A stretch of DNA of 64,000 nucleotides from Rhodospirillaceae bacterium (GCA_040219235.1 JAVJSV010000016.1:186001-250000); one strand, 5' to 3'. Counted from the first letter of the stretch, positions 45,853 to 55,455 are shown. Translations and numbers: made by a program. Notes: generated from the letters alone by a model not told the origin.

Positions 45853-47055
45853 ATGCCGGATCAAGGTGTAGCTGTTCTGAGTGATATTTCTGCCTTGGTC
45901 CGGACGACTCAAGGGGAAGAGTCTCGCCAAGCGTTCGTGAGTGCCCTACGAAAACACGTCATGGTGACTATGTCCGCCACCATGCGGCAGGATTACGAAG
46001 ATCATATAAAACCGCGCTATTTTAAAGAATATGGCGAGGAGCCCTCGACGCTCCGTGACGTGAAGAAAGCGATGGGCCAAAACATGCTTTACCGCATGTG
46101 GAGTTCTATTCGATATAATGCGCAAGAAATGGTCTGGGCATCTGTCCAAGACAGTGTTGAACGGGCTTTGCCGGAGATGATTGAGGTGGCACGTGTTGCC
46201 GCCGATATAAACCCCGCAGGTGGTTCCCTCAGACTCAATCCCAACCTTGAAATACCCAGATACGTTTCTGCGATGGATGTTCACCTCATGCCAGGCTGTT
46301 TTCATACGGAGCACACGTCAGACGACGTGGCGCAAGGTGCCGTGCAAGTCCTCGGCGGAGATGTCTTTCGCGGTGGCTTTCGGCACCGTAAAGGAAATCC
46401 AGGCGGTGTCGGACAGTCCATCGCCCGCTATCTCAAACTGAAACACCCAGAGTTCGCGCCAAAGCATATTCTTGATCTAGGCTGCAACACGGGGAAGAAC
46501 CTGTTTCCATACTTAGATGAGTATCCTGATATTGAAGCCTATGGCATTGATGTCGGTGCACCGCTTTTGCGTTTCGGACATGCTGTCGCCTCCTACGAAG
46601 GGCGAGCTGTACACTTTTCTCAGCAGGATGCCGAGCATCTAGAGTTTGATGACAACAGCTTCGACATCGTCACCTCAAGTTTTTTTCTACATGAGTTGCC
46701 TGTTAAATCGACCAAGGCCATTTTTGCAGAGGCCCGCCGTGTCTTACGCCCAGGTGGACTGATGATACATATGGAATTGCCACCTAACTCTGAAGTCGAC
46801 CCGTATTATGGGTTTTATTTGGATTGGGATACTGGTTCTAACAACAACGAGCCGTTTTATGCGGAATTCCGCAATCAAGATATCAAGGCCCTATGTGTAG
46901 GTGCTGGATTTCAATCAGATAAATATGTTCAGGCATTTATTCCGAATTACAGTTCATTCGGTGCAGATAAGTTTGCAGCGTTTATAGACGGTAGGGTTGA
47001 TGCGCCTAAGCACGGTAATGGCGCAAGCTGGTTTGTCTTTGGAGCTTGGGTTTAG
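45853..47055 (+). CDS. methyltransferase, third tandem member, no leader
   Basis: 400 residues, more distant from the two upstream copies but sharing LRLNPNLEIPRY and ILDLGCNTGKNLFPYL with GIDVGAPLLRFGHA. The N-terminus lacks twin Arg and hydrophobic core, so it is cytoplasmic. The three genes form one rightward unit. Substrates are unknown; the shared middle segment PNLEIPRY/PDMDIP suggests a common partner or substrate. Confidence 0.83.
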   Translation: MPDQGVAVLSDISALVRTTQGEESRQAFVSALRKHVMVTMSATMRQDYEDHIKPRYFKEYGEEPSTLRDVKKAMGQNMLYRMWSSIRYNAQEMVWASVQDSVERALPEMIEVARVAADINPAGGSLRLNPNLEIPRYVSAMDVHLMPGCFHTEHTSDDVAQGAVQVLGGDVFRGGFRHRKGNPGGVGQSIARYLKLKHPEFAPKHILDLGCNTGKNLFPYLDEYPDIEAYGIDVGAPLLRFGHAVASYEGRAVHFSQQDAEHLEFDDNSFDIVTSSFFLHELPVKSTKAIFAEARRVLRPGGLMIHMELPPNSEVDPYYGFYLDWDTGSNNNEPFYAEFRNQDIKALCVGAGFQSDKYVQAFIPNYSSFGADKFAAFIDGRVDAPKHGNGASWFVFGAWV

Positions 47056-47063
47056 ACCAGCCG

Positions 47064-47774
47064 TTATCTTGGTTTTGGCACTGCGGCGACCATGACTGTG
47101 AAGTCCATAGCTTCTTCACGCAAAGCGTTCACTTTTGTGAATTCTGGATCAGATAAATAAGATTTAATCGCCGCTACGCTCGGCCATGAGGTGATCTCAA
47201 TCGAATACTCAGGCTTTGGCCCTTCCAGAACAGACATATCGTCTGGTCGTGCGAGGGCGATTAAACGCCCTGGAGCATTTGAAGAAAAGTCTGATGTTGC
47301 TTCCATATAAGCCTGCGTTTTCTCAGGGTCTTTAACGGTCACCAAGGTAAACATAAAAGCTGGTTGAGTGCCGCCTTCGGCCGTATATGGTTGTTCTCCG
47401 GTGCCGGCGAGGCCCACCACGTCAAAGGTGCCGGCGCCTTCGCGTAAGGGAAATACGGCCCGATAATCGTCCGACCACCAGAACGTTTCGACGTCTTTCA
47501 AACTTTTGAATTCTGCGAATATCACAGACTCATGCTTGGCGGAGCCAGCCAGAACCTCTACGCCACGACCGATGCCACCAAAGATTCTATAAACACCATC
47601 GTATTTTGCATAAACGGGGGGGAGAGCACGGCCATAAACGCCCAGCTTTTCAAAGTCGGTAACTGTGGCGTTGACGAATAGAAAGCCAGGCTTTTCCTGA
47701 GCTTGTGCCAGAGTGGAGAGACCGAGCAGGATACTGCAAATGGTGACGAGGAAAATGTGACTTAAATTCTTCAT
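47064..47774 (-). CDS. exported tandem DUF1330 protein
   Basis: 236 residues with a signal peptide ending LAQAQE, then two copies of the DUF1330 dimeric alpha/beta-barrel (about 27-115 and 130-230). SVIFAEFKSLKDVETFWWS marks the first and SIEITSWPSVAAIKSYLSD the second. A single chain thus mimics the usual dimer. DUF1330 proteins are uncharacterised; the fold includes small monooxygenases and muconolactone isomerase-like enzymes. It lies 20 bp after the receiver gene on the same strand. Confidence 0.8.
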   Translation of the reverse strand: MKNLSHIFLVTICSILLGLSTLAQAQEKPGFLFVNATVTDFEKLGVYGRALPPVYAKYDGVYRIFGGIGRGVEVLAGSAKHESVIFAEFKSLKDVETFWWSDDYRAVFPLREGAGTFDVVGLAGTGEQPYTAEGGTQPAFMFTLVTVKDPEKTQAYMEATSDFSSNAPGRLIALARPDDMSVLEGPKPEYSIEITSWPSVAAIKSYLSDPEFTKVNALREEAMDFTVMVAAVPKPR

Positions 47775-47794
47775 AGCTCAGGTGTCCATCAGCG

Positions 47795-48670
47795 TTAAAT
47801 ACGCCCTGACCATGGAACAAGTATGTTTAAAAGCCAAACCCAAAATCCCTTCTTTTGAGCTTTCGCTGCGGCTTTGGCTTTGATCGAGTTACGTTTTTCT
47901 TTGAGTTCTTCTTCATCAACGTCATCTAACCATGACTTGGGCTGACTAAAGGGTTGCTCAACGACGTCGCCACGCAAGGCCGCTTCAATCCCTTTTTTTA
48001 ACCCTTCTGTAGACACAGGCTTACGCAGAAAGGCACCGACTTTCTGACGCGCCGCCCGTCGAAAAATGCTGGGGCTATCCAGCATTGTAATGACCACCGC
48101 CGGCAGGTTTTGGAGTCTCTTGTTCTTGTGCGCACGAAGTTGAGCCAGAAACTGAATCCCATCCATGCCGACAAGAGCCAATTCAAGGACGACGACATCT
48201 GGAAACATTTCTTTATCTGTTGCGAGCAAGTTCAGTGCGCCCTCTGCATTGGTTGCGACATTCACTTTGGTAATGCCGAGCGTTTGGAGATTCTGTTTCA
48301 GGATTTCAGTGGTATCATCATCATCTTCAATCAATAAGACTCGTTTGTTTGCAACAGAAACCGGAATCGTATCACCGTTCTCTTCAAGCAGGCACTCGTG
48401 TTCATCAAGACCTTGCTCGATTGAATATTCATACTCAGTTGGGGAGTGGTTTTCAGCCAAGGGCTCATTTTCAGTATGAGATGAGTCAGAGACCACATGA
48501 TTTGACTCAGGTGAATGTTGAGCGCGGTATGCCTCCGTAACTTCATCGGCATCAAGTTTTTCTGAAAACGGGTTTGTCTCGGAGTCAGAGACAGGCGCAT
48601 CAGCGGATGAACCGGCCATATGAGCATTTTGCTCATCGGCGACATCAGGTGTTCTGGGATTTTGTTGCAT
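47795..48670 (-). CDS. pseudo-receiver protein (Glu at the phosphoacceptor site)
   Basis: 291 residues: an acidic, disordered N-terminus (1 to about 105), a receiver domain (110-235) and a C-terminal hydrophobic stretch near the end (FWVWLLNILVPW) that may anchor it to a membrane. The acidic pocket (IEDDDD), Thr in VITML and the KP pair (RKPV) are kept. The phosphoacceptor reads VVVLELALVGMDG, with Glu163 in place of Asp. Asp-to-Glu often mimics the active state. There is no DNA-binding output domain. Confidence 0.85.
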   Translation of the reverse strand: MQQNPRTPDVADEQNAHMAGSSADAPVSDSETNPFSEKLDADEVTEAYRAQHSPESNHVVSDSSHTENEPLAENHSPTEYEYSIEQGLDEHECLLEENGDTIPVSVANKRVLLIEDDDDTTEILKQNLQTLGITKVNVATNAEGALNLLATDKEMFPDVVVLELALVGMDGIQFLAQLRAHKNKRLQNLPAVVITMLDSPSIFRRAARQKVGAFLRKPVSTEGLKKGIEAALRGDVVEQPFSQPKSWLDDVDEEELKEKRNSIKAKAAAKAQKKGFWVWLLNILVPWSGRI

Positions 48671-48829
48671 TATAAAAATATCTGATCTGATTGATCAGCG
48701 TATATTGGCCGATAGAGAGATAGCAGATCAAGATAGATCCGGGTTAGTAATTCCAACGCGATTCAATTTCGTCTGAAAACGATTTGTCTTGATCGAGCCG
48801 GCTGATCACTTAAAGTTCTGTCACATAAA

Positions 48830-49636
48830 TTAACCCGTTATGAATGAGACGACAGCTTCTACCCATTCTTCTGGCTTTTGATCCGTAATATCGATCATGC
48901 CACCTTCAATCTCTTTAAATTCAAAATCTGGTCTCATGGTGTGTGCTTTTTTTGCGTGCTCGTAGACAAGATCGCCTGTGTTAATCAGAATTAATGTTCG
49001 ATGCGTAATTTTGAGTAGCGTGACATTATGGTCGTAAGCGAAAGCTGCATTATGGCCGTACCAGAAAGGACCATAGCCTTGTAGTTGCTCGACCACATAA
49101 CGAGTGACCAATGCGGGATCCGTTCCTGGTAATGCCCACTGCCACCGACGTGCAAAGAGTTCCTGCAAATGTGAACCATCTTCCTTATGGACGAAGCCTT
49201 TTTCATGCTCGTCGACAAAGGCATTCCATTGCACAACTTCCTCAGGCGTGAAGGGCGAGGGGCCATTGAGAATTAGATTTTTGATACGATCAGGAAATTG
49301 CAAGGCTACTTCAGTGGCGATCATTGCCCCGGTGTGATGGCCAACGATATTCGCTTTTGGAATACTTAAGGCATCCATTACAGCAGGGATTGCTGTGGCG
49401 TATTCTTCAATCGTTGGAACATGATCTGGTTCATCGGACAGTCCGAAGCCTGGTGTATCAATACCAACGGCACGTAGGCCCTTCGCCGCGAGCAGCGGAT
49501 AGACTGTGTCGTACTGTCTTGAGGTGATTGGCGCTTGATGACAAAGGATTAAAGGTTCGCCATCTCCCCCTGTATCTTGATAGTGAATCTGACCAAAGGG
49601 TCCATCTGTATATCCGCGGCGAGGTCGGGTCATCAT
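48830..49636 (-). CDS. alpha/beta-hydrolase-fold protein lacking the usual nucleophile
   Basis: 268 residues from ATG 49636 (preceded by GGAGA); a GTG at 49654 would add six. The fold is clear (PLILCHQAPITSRQYD, GIDTPGFGLSDEP). At the nucleophile elbow the sequence is GHHTGAM, with His where Ser is expected in GxSxG. At the terminal His position the sequence is EGGMIDIT. The catalytic triad therefore seems lost or altered. It might be non-hydrolytic or use another residue. Confidence 0.82.
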   Translation of the reverse strand: MMTRPRRGYTDGPFGQIHYQDTGGDGEPLILCHQAPITSRQYDTVYPLLAAKGLRAVGIDTPGFGLSDEPDHVPTIEEYATAIPAVMDALSIPKANIVGHHTGAMIATEVALQFPDRIKNLILNGPSPFTPEEVVQWNAFVDEHEKGFVHKEDGSHLQELFARRWQWALPGTDPALVTRYVVEQLQGYGPFWYGHNAAFAYDHNVTLLKITHRTLILINTGDLVYEHAKKAHTMRPDFEFKEIEGGMIDITDQKPEEWVEAVVSFITG

Positions 49637-49831
49637 ACTATCTCCAGTTATCACTTCTCTTTCTGATGGCCACTATACCCATTTTCTTGTAAGCGTCAGC
49701 AGATGATGGAGGGTTTTGTATATCTCTAAGCGTAATATTTGTGTGAGATGACTTCCGATCACTCACCGCTCTTGTGATTTGATCTGTTAAGCGTTCAAAT
49801 CATTTTATAATAAGCGATAGCTAGGTTGCCC

Positions 49832-51082
49832 GTGACGTCTCCCATCCCAAGTCCGCCATTGAATTTACCCACCAGCGGCGTATTGCCCCTAAAAGTCAGC
49901 GTAACTTTATTTTACGCGGTGATGATCATGACCGTCGGGCAGGCTTTTCTCTTTACGATACTGCCCCCCATCGGCCGGCAAGTTGGCATGGCTGACTATC
50001 AAATTGGCTTGGTCATGTCCGTTCATGGTTTTTTTATGCTGTTTACTGGGCCGATGTGGGGCGCGCTGAGTGAAAGCTGGGGCCGTCGGCGCGTTATTGT
50101 TATTGGTGGTACTGTTTTTGTGGTCTCCGTGGTGATGTTTGGTCTGATTGTGGATGCCGCGATTAGTGGACTAATCACCGGCATAACGATGCTGTGGTTG
50201 CTCGTTGGATCCAGAGCTTTATTTGCCTTGGGAGCAGGGGCTGTGACGCCGTCTGCCATGGCGTTGGCGGCGGATATGTCGTCCCGGGAACGCCGGCTCC
50301 GTGCCATTTCAATGTTAACGGCAGCCACCAGCACCGGCGCAATTATCGGCCCTTCTGTATCGGCCTTTTTTACTGGATTTGGTTTGTCGGCACCCTTTTA
50401 CATCATTGCAGGCGCCGGATGCGTCGCTTTAATATCATCCCGAATATTTTTACCGAAAACCCGGTCCAGTGCTGCCAACATAGCCGTAAAATACCGCCAT
50501 CTTCTTAAGGGGCCTATTCTGCGGATTGCAATCAGTTCTGTGTGTTTCATGTGCGGAACCTACGGTACATTCTCTGTCATTGGTTTTTTTGTTCAGGACA
50601 GATTTAGTCTTGAACCCATTGCGGCGGCTCAGGCCATGGGGTTGGGGTTGATGTGCGCTGCGGCTTCAAACGTATTCGTGCAGGCATTTCTTATACGGCG
50701 GCTGAAACAGAGCGCTAAAACCTACATTGTCATGGGCGTGAGTATTACGCTTGTCTCGATCGGGCTTGTTTGGTTTGGAACAACTCAAACCATGTTCGTG
50801 TTTGCGATGATCTGTAATGGATTAGGACAGGGGTTTTCTATGCCAGCAATTAATACATCGCTATCTTTAGCAGCTGGCCCAGAGGCACAAGGACGATTGG
50901 CTGGTATATCGACCTCTAGTCAAGCGATAGCCTTTCTATTAGCGCCAGCAACCGGGGCGGCTCTGTATCAATTTATACCTTGGCTTCCCTTTGCCTTTGG
51001 GGCCACAGTGACGGTGACGGCACTTGTGTTGTTTCTCCGCACACCCATTACGGACGTAAGACAAGCACTGGCTGATAACTAG
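49832..51082 (+). CDS. MFS transporter, copy 1
   Basis: 416 residues with about 12 membrane helices and the MFS loop GPMWGALSESWGRRR between helices 2 and 3. GTG 49832 is chosen because the TTG at 49826 directly abuts the only Shine-Dalgarno-like bases. The family exports drugs or imports organic acids; no substrate can be assigned. It lies 17 bp before a second MFS gene. Confidence 0.87.
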   Translation: MTSPIPSPPLNLPTSGVLPLKVSVTLFYAVMIMTVGQAFLFTILPPIGRQVGMADYQIGLVMSVHGFFMLFTGPMWGALSESWGRRRVIVIGGTVFVVSVVMFGLIVDAAISGLITGITMLWLLVGSRALFALGAGAVTPSAMALAADMSSRERRLRAISMLTAATSTGAIIGPSVSAFFTGFGLSAPFYIIAGAGCVALISSRIFLPKTRSSAANIAVKYRHLLKGPILRIAISSVCFMCGTYGTFSVIGFFVQDRFSLEPIAAAQAMGLGLMCAAASNVFVQAFLIRRLKQSAKTYIVMGVSITLVSIGLVWFGTTQTMFVFAMICNGLGQGFSMPAINTSLSLAAGPEAQGRLAGISTSSQAIAFLLAPATGAALYQFIPWLPFAFGATVTVTALVLFLRTPITDVRQALADN

Positions 51083-51099
51083 ATGATGACGGCATCGTT

Positions 51100-52338
51100 A
51101 TGACAGAGACTGGGGCCAGCTTGCCTGGTCACGCGGGGCCACCAACGACAAAAAGTGTCAAGGTGACTGGATTGGTGAGTTTTGCGCATCTTTACAGCCA
51201 TTTTTTCTTTTTTGTGCTGCCGCCTTTGTTTCCGCTTCTTCGCGATGACTTATCGGTGACGTATACCGAATTGGGCGTTCTGATTGTGGTTTTTAACCTT
51301 GTCAGTGCCGCAACCCAGTTGCCAATGGGGATGCTCGTTGACCGGCTTGATGCGCCAAAGCTGTTGACCGGAGCAGTCGCCTTGCAAGGTCTGACCTTGA
51401 TCGTGATGGGGCTAGTGCCATCGTATTGGGTATTACTTGCCATGATGGTTCCAGCCGGCCTGGCGAACGCAGTTTATCATCCGGCAGACTACTCCATCCT
51501 TAACCGCGCTGTTGCGCCTCATATGATGGGGCGGGCCTTTAGCATGCATACGTTATCGGGATTTGGGGGCAGCGCGCTAGCGCCACTGACTATGGTGGCT
51601 TTGGCTGCATCGTTAGGATGGAACTTCGCTGTGATTTATGTCGGCGTCGCGGGGCTTCTGGTGGCTGGTGTATTACAGATGAATAGGGCTTTGCTTGCGG
51701 AGGAGATTGTAGAACATGAAAACGGCAAGCCCTCTGTGAAAACAATTCCGTCTCTGAAAAGCACAGCGATCCTGTTGCTATCGCTTCCGATCCTGATGGG
51801 CTTTGTCTTTTGGCTTTTCATCTCTGTGGCCCATGTCGGCGTGTCCTATTTCTCTGTTTCGGCATTTGACCAAATGTATGAGATGCCTTTGGCAACAGCT
51901 AATCTAGCGCTTACGGCGTTTCTTGCTGCAAGCAGCGCCGGTATTCTGATTGGCGGAATTCTAAGCGATAAAACCTCCCGTCATGATTTAATCGCGATCT
52001 GGGGTACTATCGCGGCTGGCATAGCGATTCTATCTATGGGCTTCTTTGACATGACGATTGTCATGATCATTTTCGCGATGTGCGTCGCTGGTTTGGCTTC
52101 AGGCGTAACGGCGCCGTCGCGGGACCTGCTCGTACGTTCGGTGACGCCGAAGGATGCGATGGGGACTGTCTTTGGGTTCGTGTCTACAGGGCTTAATGTT
52201 GGTGGTGTTATCGCGCCATTTGTATTTGGCTGGTTATTGGATGGAGGCCAAGCAGCTCAAGTCTTCTTGATAGCAGGTGTATTCCAAATTGCGATTATTG
52301 TGACGGTCATTGGCATGAAAAAGACTTCACGATTTTAA
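51100..52338 (+). CDS. MFS transporter, copy 2
   Basis: 412 residues, 12 predicted helices, with PMGMLVDRLDAPKLL as the conserved loop. FVFGWLLDGGQAAQVF is near the C-terminus. It is not a close duplicate of the upstream transporter; the two probably serve one pathway since they share a transcript. Convergent with the following receiver gene. Confidence 0.87.
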   Translation: MTETGASLPGHAGPPTTKSVKVTGLVSFAHLYSHFFFFVLPPLFPLLRDDLSVTYTELGVLIVVFNLVSAATQLPMGMLVDRLDAPKLLTGAVALQGLTLIVMGLVPSYWVLLAMMVPAGLANAVYHPADYSILNRAVAPHMMGRAFSMHTLSGFGGSALAPLTMVALAASLGWNFAVIYVGVAGLLVAGVLQMNRALLAEEIVEHENGKPSVKTIPSLKSTAILLLSLPILMGFVFWLFISVAHVGVSYFSVSAFDQMYEMPLATANLALTAFLAASSAGILIGGILSDKTSRHDLIAIWGTIAAGIAILSMGFFDMTIVMIIFAMCVAGLASGVTAPSRDLLVRSVTPKDAMGTVFGFVSTGLNVGGVIAPFVFGWLLDGGQAAQVFLIAGVFQIAIIVTVIGMKKTSRF

Positions 52339-52353
52339 GCAATGCGCCTAAAA

Positions 52354-53181
52354 CTATTCAGGCGCTGACCCAGCCTTTAAGAACGAGCGGCAGATACCTA
52401 GTTCACTAAATTTCTTGATCTTTTCAATGAGAGAGTCGTTTAAAACAGTTCCCGTTGCGAGGAGAAGTTCTTTATTCTCTCCCTGTATCTCTTCCGCCAG
52501 CACCATACCTGGCAGCAGATCCTTGAGCCAAAAGGATCGAATATTGTCTATTTGAGCTGGCTGTACTGGCGGGGCAGAGGCATCTGCGGCGACTCCGTCT
52601 TTTAAAGAGCGGATCAGTTCCGCTTTCTCTTTTTCTTTTGCACTCCACACAACTTTTGCATTTGGCGTTGCGTGCTTTTGTTCAACAGGCAGTTTTTTCT
52701 TTACCGGTTGCGGCAATTTTACGTCGGCATAAACGCCCGGCTCTTGAGCTTCCCGTTGCCGTTTTAGAGCTGCCGACAGCGTGTTGTTTACGCTGGAAAC
52801 GGTTACAGGAATAGCGATGAAACCATCCAGGTCCAAAGCTTTGGCGAGAGTTAACATGGCCCGATTGGGCGGTGGGGAGACGAGAATCACACGGGTATTT
52901 CTTGGCGTGCGGGGCACGCCACCAATTCTAATATCTTGCAGAAAATGAAAGCCGCTGGTGGGTGGGTTTTTAACACCCAAAATCACACAATCAAATTGTT
53001 CCACGCGGTCAGACATGGCCGAACGGGCTTCAGCCAATGATTTTGCGATCATAAAACGCTCTGGCCGCAATTCCTCAATCAAACTGGCGAGCAATGACCG
53101 GTTGGTCTTGTCCGGTTCAACCAGCAAGATTTTAGAACTCGATGCGAACGAGTTAGATTTCAGCATAGAGTTAGAGGGCAT
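52354..53181 (-). CDS. degenerate pseudo-receiver protein (Gly at the phosphoacceptor site)
   Basis: 275 residues. The receiver fold (17-140) begins KILLVEPDKTNRS. The phosphoacceptor position is Gly69 in DCVILGVKNPPTSG, and the conserved KP pair is replaced by IP (FIAIPVTV), so phosphorylation is not expected. A charged linker follows. The C-terminal module DLLPGMVLAEEIQGENKELLL resembles the small domain found before HD-GYP or HDOD outputs, but no output enzyme is attached. Confidence 0.8.
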   Translation of the reverse strand: MPSNSMLKSNSFASSSKILLVEPDKTNRSLLASLIEELRPERFMIAKSLAEARSAMSDRVEQFDCVILGVKNPPTSGFHFLQDIRIGGVPRTPRNTRVILVSPPPNRAMLTLAKALDLDGFIAIPVTVSSVNNTLSAALKRQREAQEPGVYADVKLPQPVKKKLPVEQKHATPNAKVVWSAKEKEKAELIRSLKDGVAADASAPPVQPAQIDNIRSFWLKDLLPGMVLAEEIQGENKELLLATGTVLNDSLIEKIKKFSELGICRSFLKAGSAPE

Positions 53182-53322
53182 ATGCTTCTATTGGCCAATC
53201 GCAAGAATCTATGACGTTTAAGCACACTAACCGCAATTATGTAATGGATTATTAATTAAGGCCACAATCAACCATTGGTCTAAAATTAATCCACTTTTCT
53301 AATTTATATAGTGAACCTTGTA

Positions 53323-54174
53323 TTATCCATCAATTCTTGATTGAGGATCAGCGAACTCTTTTGGGTATTGTTCCTTCATAAGCTTTTGCCATGATTCTGG
53401 CATCGCTGACATGCTTGCGACTTTTCGGCCAAAACCACGAGAAACGTAGTTGCCTGGATGATCTCCCATGTTGAGCCAGGCGGGCCAAGTATTGATGTCA
53501 TTGAAGTTTTGAGTTGCCTGTGCACTTTGTACGTCAGGGTTTGACACCTCAGAGATCGAACCATGGTAGGTGAACCAGTCGTTCACTTGTGTCGGTTGCG
53601 GACGCTCATCATTTGCCTCGATACGAAACCCGGTGTCTGCCTGACACCAGACATCATCGCCAATCACCCAAGCCGGTCCGATATCACCATATTCTTTCAT
53701 ATCCACACCGGGGCGCGGGGGGCGCGCTTCGAGTCCGGTTTTGTTGTGCGCTCGGGCTGAAACGCTAAGAGTTGGTTGGCGAACGGGAATCTTTTGACCG
53801 GTATAAGGATTATCGAAGCTATCGATGAGTTTGCCGGTTTCGAGATCTGTATAAAAAATAGCACTCATGGTTTTGACTTCGTATCGCCTGTCATCTAAGT
53901 CGCGCACAGATGCAATAAAACCGACGTCCATTTTCCAGAATGGTGTGAACTCGCTGTCGACCAAACCATTACGAACAGCTTGTATATACCAAAACACTAA
54001 ACCGTTATCGAACCTATAGTTCAACTTGCGATGAATGACGTAGAGATCATCAGGATTGTTCGGATCGAGAAGAGTGTGTGTTGCAGCTGCGGGAAGGCGT
54101 GAATGAAGCAAAGTTGCAGAAGCCCCTATAATAACTGGGGCTACCATAGACTTTAGCAATGTTCTTCTTTTCAT
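53323..54174 (-). CDS. Tat-exported DUF1838 protein
   Basis: 283 residues from ATG 54174, which follows AGGAAGG; a longer reading to 54225 disrupts the leader. MKRRTLLKSMVAPVIIGASA is a good Tat signal. The DUF1838 core has YRFDNGLVFWYIQAVRNGL and FYTDLETGKLIDSFDNPYTG. It is close to the leaderless copy at 42426. Function unknown. Confidence 0.87.
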   Translation of the reverse strand: MKRRTLLKSMVAPVIIGASATLLHSRLPAAATHTLLDPNNPDDLYVIHRKLNYRFDNGLVFWYIQAVRNGLVDSEFTPFWKMDVGFIASVRDLDDRRYEVKTMSAIFYTDLETGKLIDSFDNPYTGQKIPVRQPTLSVSARAHNKTGLEARPPRPGVDMKEYGDIGPAWVIGDDVWCQADTGFRIEANDERPQPTQVNDWFTYHGSISEVSNPDVQSAQATQNFNDINTWPAWLNMGDHPGNYVSRGFGRKVASMSAMPESWQKLMKEQYPKEFADPQSRIDG

Positions 54175-54405
54175 TTTGGTATTCCTTCCTGTAGCGCAGT
54201 CTGACGTTGAATAATTGCAACGCAATTTATCAGGTTATAGATTTTTTGGGTGCGAAATGAGCTGTGTTATCGCCTCATTCGTGGCTGGCTGATTGGCTGG
54301 CGGACGCTTTCCGAATGCTAGGGTATTCTGGTTATAAGATATCGTATCTCTAGGGAGAGCAATATCCTCTCGTCTTCCGCTCAAGCTATTCAGGAGTATT
54401 AAACA

Positions 54406-55455
54406 GTGATCGATCCATGGCGCGCAACCTGCATGCAAGTCTACACTCACATCCTCAACCGCGTATCCACTCGCGATGACGCGATGGCGATTGTCCACAA
54501 AAGTCTGGATCGTTGGACCGAGCTTGTGGATGCCGCCGGTCGCAGTGGAGAAAAGCAACTCATGCTTTTTCCTGAATTCGCGCTTCAGGGATTTCCGATT
54601 AAGGAAAGCGCCGAAGAATGGATTTCTAAAGCGTGTTTTGAAATACCTGGACCGGAAACTGAGCGGCTTCAAAAACTTGCGCAGGAGAAGAAATGTTACA
54701 TCGGTGCTAACAGTTATGAGAAAGACCCTGACTGGCCCGGGCGCTACTTCAACTGTTCGTACCTAATAGATGACAGCGGAGAGATTATTCTCAAGTACCG
54801 CCGCATTAATACAGCGCATGCTGCGTCCCCGCATGACTTTCTCGATAAGTACATGGAGAAACATGGCTTAGAGGGGCTATTCCCTGTGGCCAAAACGCCG
54901 CTTGGAAACATCGGTATGATGCCGTGTGGGGAGATCATGTATCCAGAAGCTGCGCGGGCACTGGCGTTTAGAGGTGCCGAGGTGATTTTGCATCCTACGT
55001 CAGATTATGGCGCAGATGACAACTGGAGTTGGCAGTCAGCGAAAAAGGTCCGCGCTTCAGAGAACATGGTTTATCTGATCTCGGCCAACGCCGGTGGCAT
55101 GCCAGAGGCATATCGCGGGATCAATGACATAGCAGGGCAATCTCGCATTTTCGACTGGGAAGGTCGTGTTTTAACGCAAGGCCCAAGCCCAGGTGAGTCC
55201 TTGCGCTGTTCGTCACTGATTGACGTTGAGGCTTTACGGCGTGTTCGTTCAACACGGGGTGGATTTAACAGGCTTGCTCAGTCTCGTCCTGAAGCCTATG
55301 CGGCGCTTTACGCTTCCACCAGTTTGTATCCGGTTAATCGCTTTGCTGATAAGCCCATGGAATCCAAAAGTATGATCAAAGATCTCTTAGATGAAGCCTT
55401 AGATAACATGGCCAAACAAGACATGATTCCGCCACGCAATAAAAAATTGAACTGA
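54406..55455 (+). CDS. nitrilase-fold amidase, copy 1
   Basis: Carbon-nitrogen hydrolase of 349 residues. The triad is E57 (LFPEFAL), K130 (LKYRRIN) and C174 (MPCGEIMYPE). It probably acts on an amide rather than a nitrile, but the branch cannot be fixed. The start is GTG 54406, 9 bp after AGGAG. It forms a tandem pair with the next gene (23 bp apart). Confidence 0.9.
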   Translation: MIDPWRATCMQVYTHILNRVSTRDDAMAIVHKSLDRWTELVDAAGRSGEKQLMLFPEFALQGFPIKESAEEWISKACFEIPGPETERLQKLAQEKKCYIGANSYEKDPDWPGRYFNCSYLIDDSGEIILKYRRINTAHAASPHDFLDKYMEKHGLEGLFPVAKTPLGNIGMMPCGEIMYPEAARALAFRGAEVILHPTSDYGADDNWSWQSAKKVRASENMVYLISANAGGMPEAYRGINDIAGQSRIFDWEGRVLTQGPSPGESLRCSSLIDVEALRRVRSTRGGFNRLAQSRPEAYAALYASTSLYPVNRFADKPMESKSMIKDLLDEALDNMAKQDMIPPRNKKLN

